Positions 60,690-64,000 of a DNA stretch of 64,000 bases are shown here, piece after piece (positions within the stretch are counted from its first letter, which is position 1; every line of letters begins with the position of its first letter). This stretch comes from Adineta vaga. Lineage: Eukaryota; Rotifera. The position numbers and the translations under genes were made by a program. The notes under the pieces are model-generated. The model was given only the letters and a program-made list of their open reading frames with translations. It did not search any database and had not been told where the DNA came from. The stretch is taken from positions 13,640,001-13,704,000 of the forward strand of contig CP075497.1 of NCBI GenBank assembly GCA_021613535.1, read 5' to 3'.

Positions 60690-61400
60690 CACAATCAACA
60701 GAAATATGGCACTTCGACGATCACATTGAACATTCCTTAAAAGAAACTCATCGTATTATACAACCAGATTCAGATGCTTCTGCTATTCTACTACTCTATT
60801 TTGAAGCAAAAATGAGTCCACAGCTGATCACGCCACTACCCACGTGTTTTCTGCGAAACAAGCATAACTTTTCTACATCATTCCTATCTTTTCCCATCTA
60901 ATAACACTATAAAGCGATTCTCTTTTCCATCGCCTAACTAAAAGAGATTGTAACAAAATTCCGAGCTAGTATTGGTGGTTTGATATCATTTAATTGTTTT
61001 CTGTTGACAAGTCCTACACGAGATATTTCCGAAATATTTACAGATCAAGGCGTTTTCGTGTATTGTTTGAAATTCCAATTGATTCTTAAATTTCATCAAG
61101 TCCATTCACATCAATAATTAATGATTGTATTGAAGTTTTCTATGTCAATAACATCGAATCTGCGCTTAAACGTCCAAATGATTGTGATGAAGTCCTAATC
61201 TATTTTCAGAAAGCACTAGATATCGCACTCGGTCAATTTCCATTAGCACATCTACATACAGTTAATATCAACCAAAATACAAAGTCTCTTTTCTTTGATA
61301 AACGCGATTTCGACTTATCTGTTGATTATTCAAAGAAATTATTCGTTATACAAGAAATATCTTTGCCATCTGATCATTCTACAGTAGGTCAGTTATTTCA
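60690..61400 (+). pseudogene. ADP-ribosyltransferase (ART)-TPR protein remnant
   Basis: Broken frames on the + strand. GGLISFNCFLLTS (about 60970-61010) resembles the ART motif around the S-F-x-S-T-S region of the rotifer mono-ADP-ribosyltransferase family. In another frame, RVLFEIPIDS-stop-ISSSPF (about 61042-61100) matches the following segment. KALDIALGQFPLAHLHTV (about 61210-61265) looks like a TPR of the kinesin-light-chain type that often follows it in bdelloids. At least one frameshift and one TAA are present. The family call is by eye and no intact active site is visible. Confidence 0.5.
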
Positions 61401-61806
61401 TAGTCGTACGTTTTCTCTACAAAATAAAGTGTAATGAAATGAAACCCGATATGCATAGAAAAAACGTAGATTTCAACGATATTCGTCAGTTGTAAAATGA
61501 TATTGAAACTCGAAATACTACTGACTTTCTGCGAAATACAAAATGTTAGACATCGAATATTTTTTGGTCTCTTTCAATGAAATATTGGTTTCCAGTCTTC
61601 AGTTAATATCATATCATTTTCATTTCTAATTATTAAATTCCTAAGATTCGATGATCATTGACTATAGATTCAATGAGAATCTTAGAATAGGGTAGAAAGC
61701 ACGACTGAGAAAACTTTCTAAGAAGATATTATTTCAAATTTATTTGGCTTTAAACTGATGGATTTATTAGTTTAATGTTTATTTGTTCTGAAGTTCATTG
61801 GTATAA

Positions 61807-63078
61807 TCAGTAATATATGTGACCATCGTTGGCTTTTTTCACAGGATTTAGTCTTGATGGGTATGAACATAAAAGGTTTTCAAAAAGCTCTGTGTCTGTT
61901 TCCATGTTTTGCAAGACATCGATGATATGAATTTTCAATGTTTCTTCGCTATACCGATCATTTCCAGTCTCTGACAACATTCTTTTCTCAACTTCATCTT
62001 TCATGATTGTTCCAGTGTGTTCAGCTGCGTTCAAATCAGGTGAAATTCCGGACCAAATATTGTTACCCCAAAAATTGATATTGTTGTCTTGTAACAAGTG
62101 TTGAGTCACATTTGCTTTCATGTACGGTGCTTTATCATGAACAAATACGACTTCATTCACGTCAATCACATTTTTGCTATTTTTCAAGAACGAAAATATT
62201 GACCGGTTCAGGATTCGCCTTTGTCTTTCACTATCCCTTTCAGGGCAGGTGGTACAGCATAGGTACCACTAGTAGTGAATTGATCGAAAATCTTAGGTAT
62301 GTATTTTTTTAATTTGTGTTGGCATCCGATATCAAGCTAATTGTTGAGACGAGTAACGTGCGTATATGTGCTATCTACCTCGAAAAAGTTTAAATGATAG
62401 ATGAAAATTTGAAGTCCATTAATATGCACTAATTTCACACCGCATCATTCTATTCTGAAATCTCAATCCCGTCACGAAAGGGCTATGCAATGTAATTTTT
62501 TGGCGGTCAGTATGACAGAAACGCCAATGTATGCTTGATCCTTTTCAATATCTTCAACACAGCTGACCCCAACTCTACCGTTTTGATAATTCGGCTTGCG
62601 TACTGACCAAACGAAAAACTCATCAGCTGGTGCCAGATAGAAAAAATCCTCTTAAGTCCAGTCTTTTAACCAATTGCAAAGCCATAAACGATTGGAAATG
62701 TGAGTTTCTGTTTTCAGAGGCTTTTGTGTAACATAAAAAGGCTTTAGTCCTGCTCTGTGACGATAATTATCGGTCGTGCTTCGATGAACATACTCCTTCT
62801 GTTTCTTGGCTATTTTTTTGTTTGCCGCTCGCATTGAGAATGATGTTTTGGCTCTCTTGCGATAACTTAAGGTTACGACCACACGCTGAGTAGTCTGCAA
62901 AACATTCATCATAGGACTTTTCCAACCACTGAGAAACAAACCGTACTGAACGATGAACTTTTTCGGCAACCCATTGTCGGGTTATGGATGCAGCACTAGC
63001 ACCACGAGCCTCACGAAAAGCAATACATTTTACTCGGTCGATGGTTCTCTGTTCCTCGTTGTCATAAATTTCAGCCAT
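61807..63078 (-). pseudogene. Tc1/mariner-type transposase, broken
   Basis: Minus strand from ATG 63078. The N-terminal HTH region (ASITRQWVAEKVHRSVRFVS) continues in a second frame after about 62860 (KQKEYVHRSTTDNYRHR). After an in-frame TAA near 62656 there is PADEFFVWSVRKPNYQN. The third piece (62187-61807) has FVHDKAPYMKANVTQHLL and WSGISPDLNAAEH, the second Asp and the final acidic motif of a DDE/D transposase. At least two frameshifts and a stop occur. No TIRs were found by eye; a TA microsatellite lies beside it (63190-63210). Confidence 0.75.
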
Positions 63079-63089
63079 TATGCGCGCTA

Positions 63090-64000
63090 AATCAGTGAAT
63101 TTCGAATAAAGAAGGTTTATAAATGACGAATGAACGCTTGCGAGATGTTAACAGAATTTTACAGCAGAAAAAGGAATAAGCATGCGGAGTTATATATATA
63201 TATATATTAGTGAGAGTGCAAAAGGAGAAGCTGCCCGAACATTCCTTAGACAGAATTGCATCCGAACACACTAGTTAGAAGAAGAGAGAATACATATATT
63301 TTATACACAACAGTCAGCAGAACGCAAGAAAAGAGAGGTATATATGTGTCCAGTAGTGCTCACGGTAATACTGTGTTGATAACAACGTTTGAGGCGAAAG
63401 AAAACCGTTATGACCTTAATAAAAGAAAATATCATAACGGTCGAAAAAATGCTTTATTCGAAGTTTTCGAGATTCACTTTGTTCTATGTAGGTGACAATA
63501 ATCTATCGGATCACTAACTGTACCTGTTAACTCCGTTTTTCACGAACTTTCATTTGGTATAAATTCAATATTGATATCATTTGCCACTGGAGTTGTACCC
63601 CCTGAGCAAAACATTTTTTTTAACTCTGTAAAAGAGGCTAGAATGGTGAGAAATGCATATCCTTAAGAGGGTGCGAGAAATAACCTACCTTCTTCAGGAA
63701 ATAGTTCATCTTCCGCAGAATATGTGTCTTCCATATCTCTAAGACCATCTCCAGCATTTCTGACCTGCTAGATATGCGCTAACGAAAAGTTTTTACGTTA
63801 GCTGAAAGTTTCAATTGGAACTACCTTGATTTTCAAAATAGACTGAAATCAGAGGAAGACGTTTCCGTTCTTTATTATAACGTGAAATACTACCTATTTA
63901 GTAAATGTTTTTTAAAGTGCAAACCAGGTGGGATTATTTTTTAAAAGCATATATGAGAAGAAATCCGTCGGCATCTGCGTGATTATCACGTGGCTTTGCC
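63090..64000. other. Region without a supported gene
   Basis: Contains a short TA dinucleotide run (63190-63210) and small ORFs without domain signals. Nothing else was recognised. Confidence 0.45.

Overview
The window looks like nuclear DNA of a bdelloid rotifer. The reasons are an AT-rich base composition, very short spliceosomal introns (48-66 bp) with GT/AG ends, a Penelope/Athena-like reverse transcriptase fragment with hammerhead ribozymes, several DNA-transposon families, and genes of bacterial or fungal type (a non-ribosomal peptide synthetase, an AA9 LPMO relic) carrying eukaryotic introns. The organism call is inference; the sequence only shows that this is a eukaryote with horizontally acquired-type genes.

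The first three quarters (about 2.7-48.1 kb, + strand) is one gene: a multimodular NRPS whose 5' end lies outside the window. I could chain 20 exons with consistent intron phases. They encode roughly 7,490 residues: the C-terminal half of A1 plus T1, then six C-A-T modules, then a membrane-embedded Pls/TIGR02353-type terminal region with left-handed beta-helix (hexapeptide) repeats instead of a thioesterase. Only three single-base indels interrupt the reading frame (near 2828, 13137 and 19149). Introns sit at the same places and phases in different modules. T domains and the first half of the C domains are virtually identical between modules, so the gene has been growing and homogenising by recombination. 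A tandem duplication of about 8.8 kb (1-3887 versus 8785-12667) is one product.

Most NRPS introns are about 55 bp, but six are enlarged (352, 632, 788, 5453, 5555 and 9361 bp). The extra sequence is largely mobile DNA: a duplicated hAT-like element (58-1181 and 8842-9963), a 664-bp hAT MITE (14621-15284), a dead mariner with intact TIRs (26155-27463), a 577-bp TA-flanked MITE (32695-33271), and a degenerate antisense two-gene CACTA/Transposase_21-like element (about 36.9-43.1 kb). An inverted 20-bp minisatellite lies at 22.9-23.35 kb.

Downstream of the NRPS (48-64 kb) is a graveyard. It holds two hammerhead ribozyme motifs on the minus strand (48.25 and 51.14-51.21 kb) and pseudogenes of an NHL-repeat protein, a rotifer F-box/LRR-like family, a SMYD-like MYND/SET protein, an AA9 LPMO (minus strand, signal peptide and His1 still visible) and an ADP-ribosyltransferase-TPR protein. 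It also holds a divergent SWIM-finger/THAP-transposase pair, a truncated Penelope-like RT beside an assembly gap, a hAT MITE built of CAAGTCA repeats, and a broken second Tc1/mariner copy. The only gene outside the NRPS that looks open from start to stop is the SWIM-finger gene at 51450-52232.
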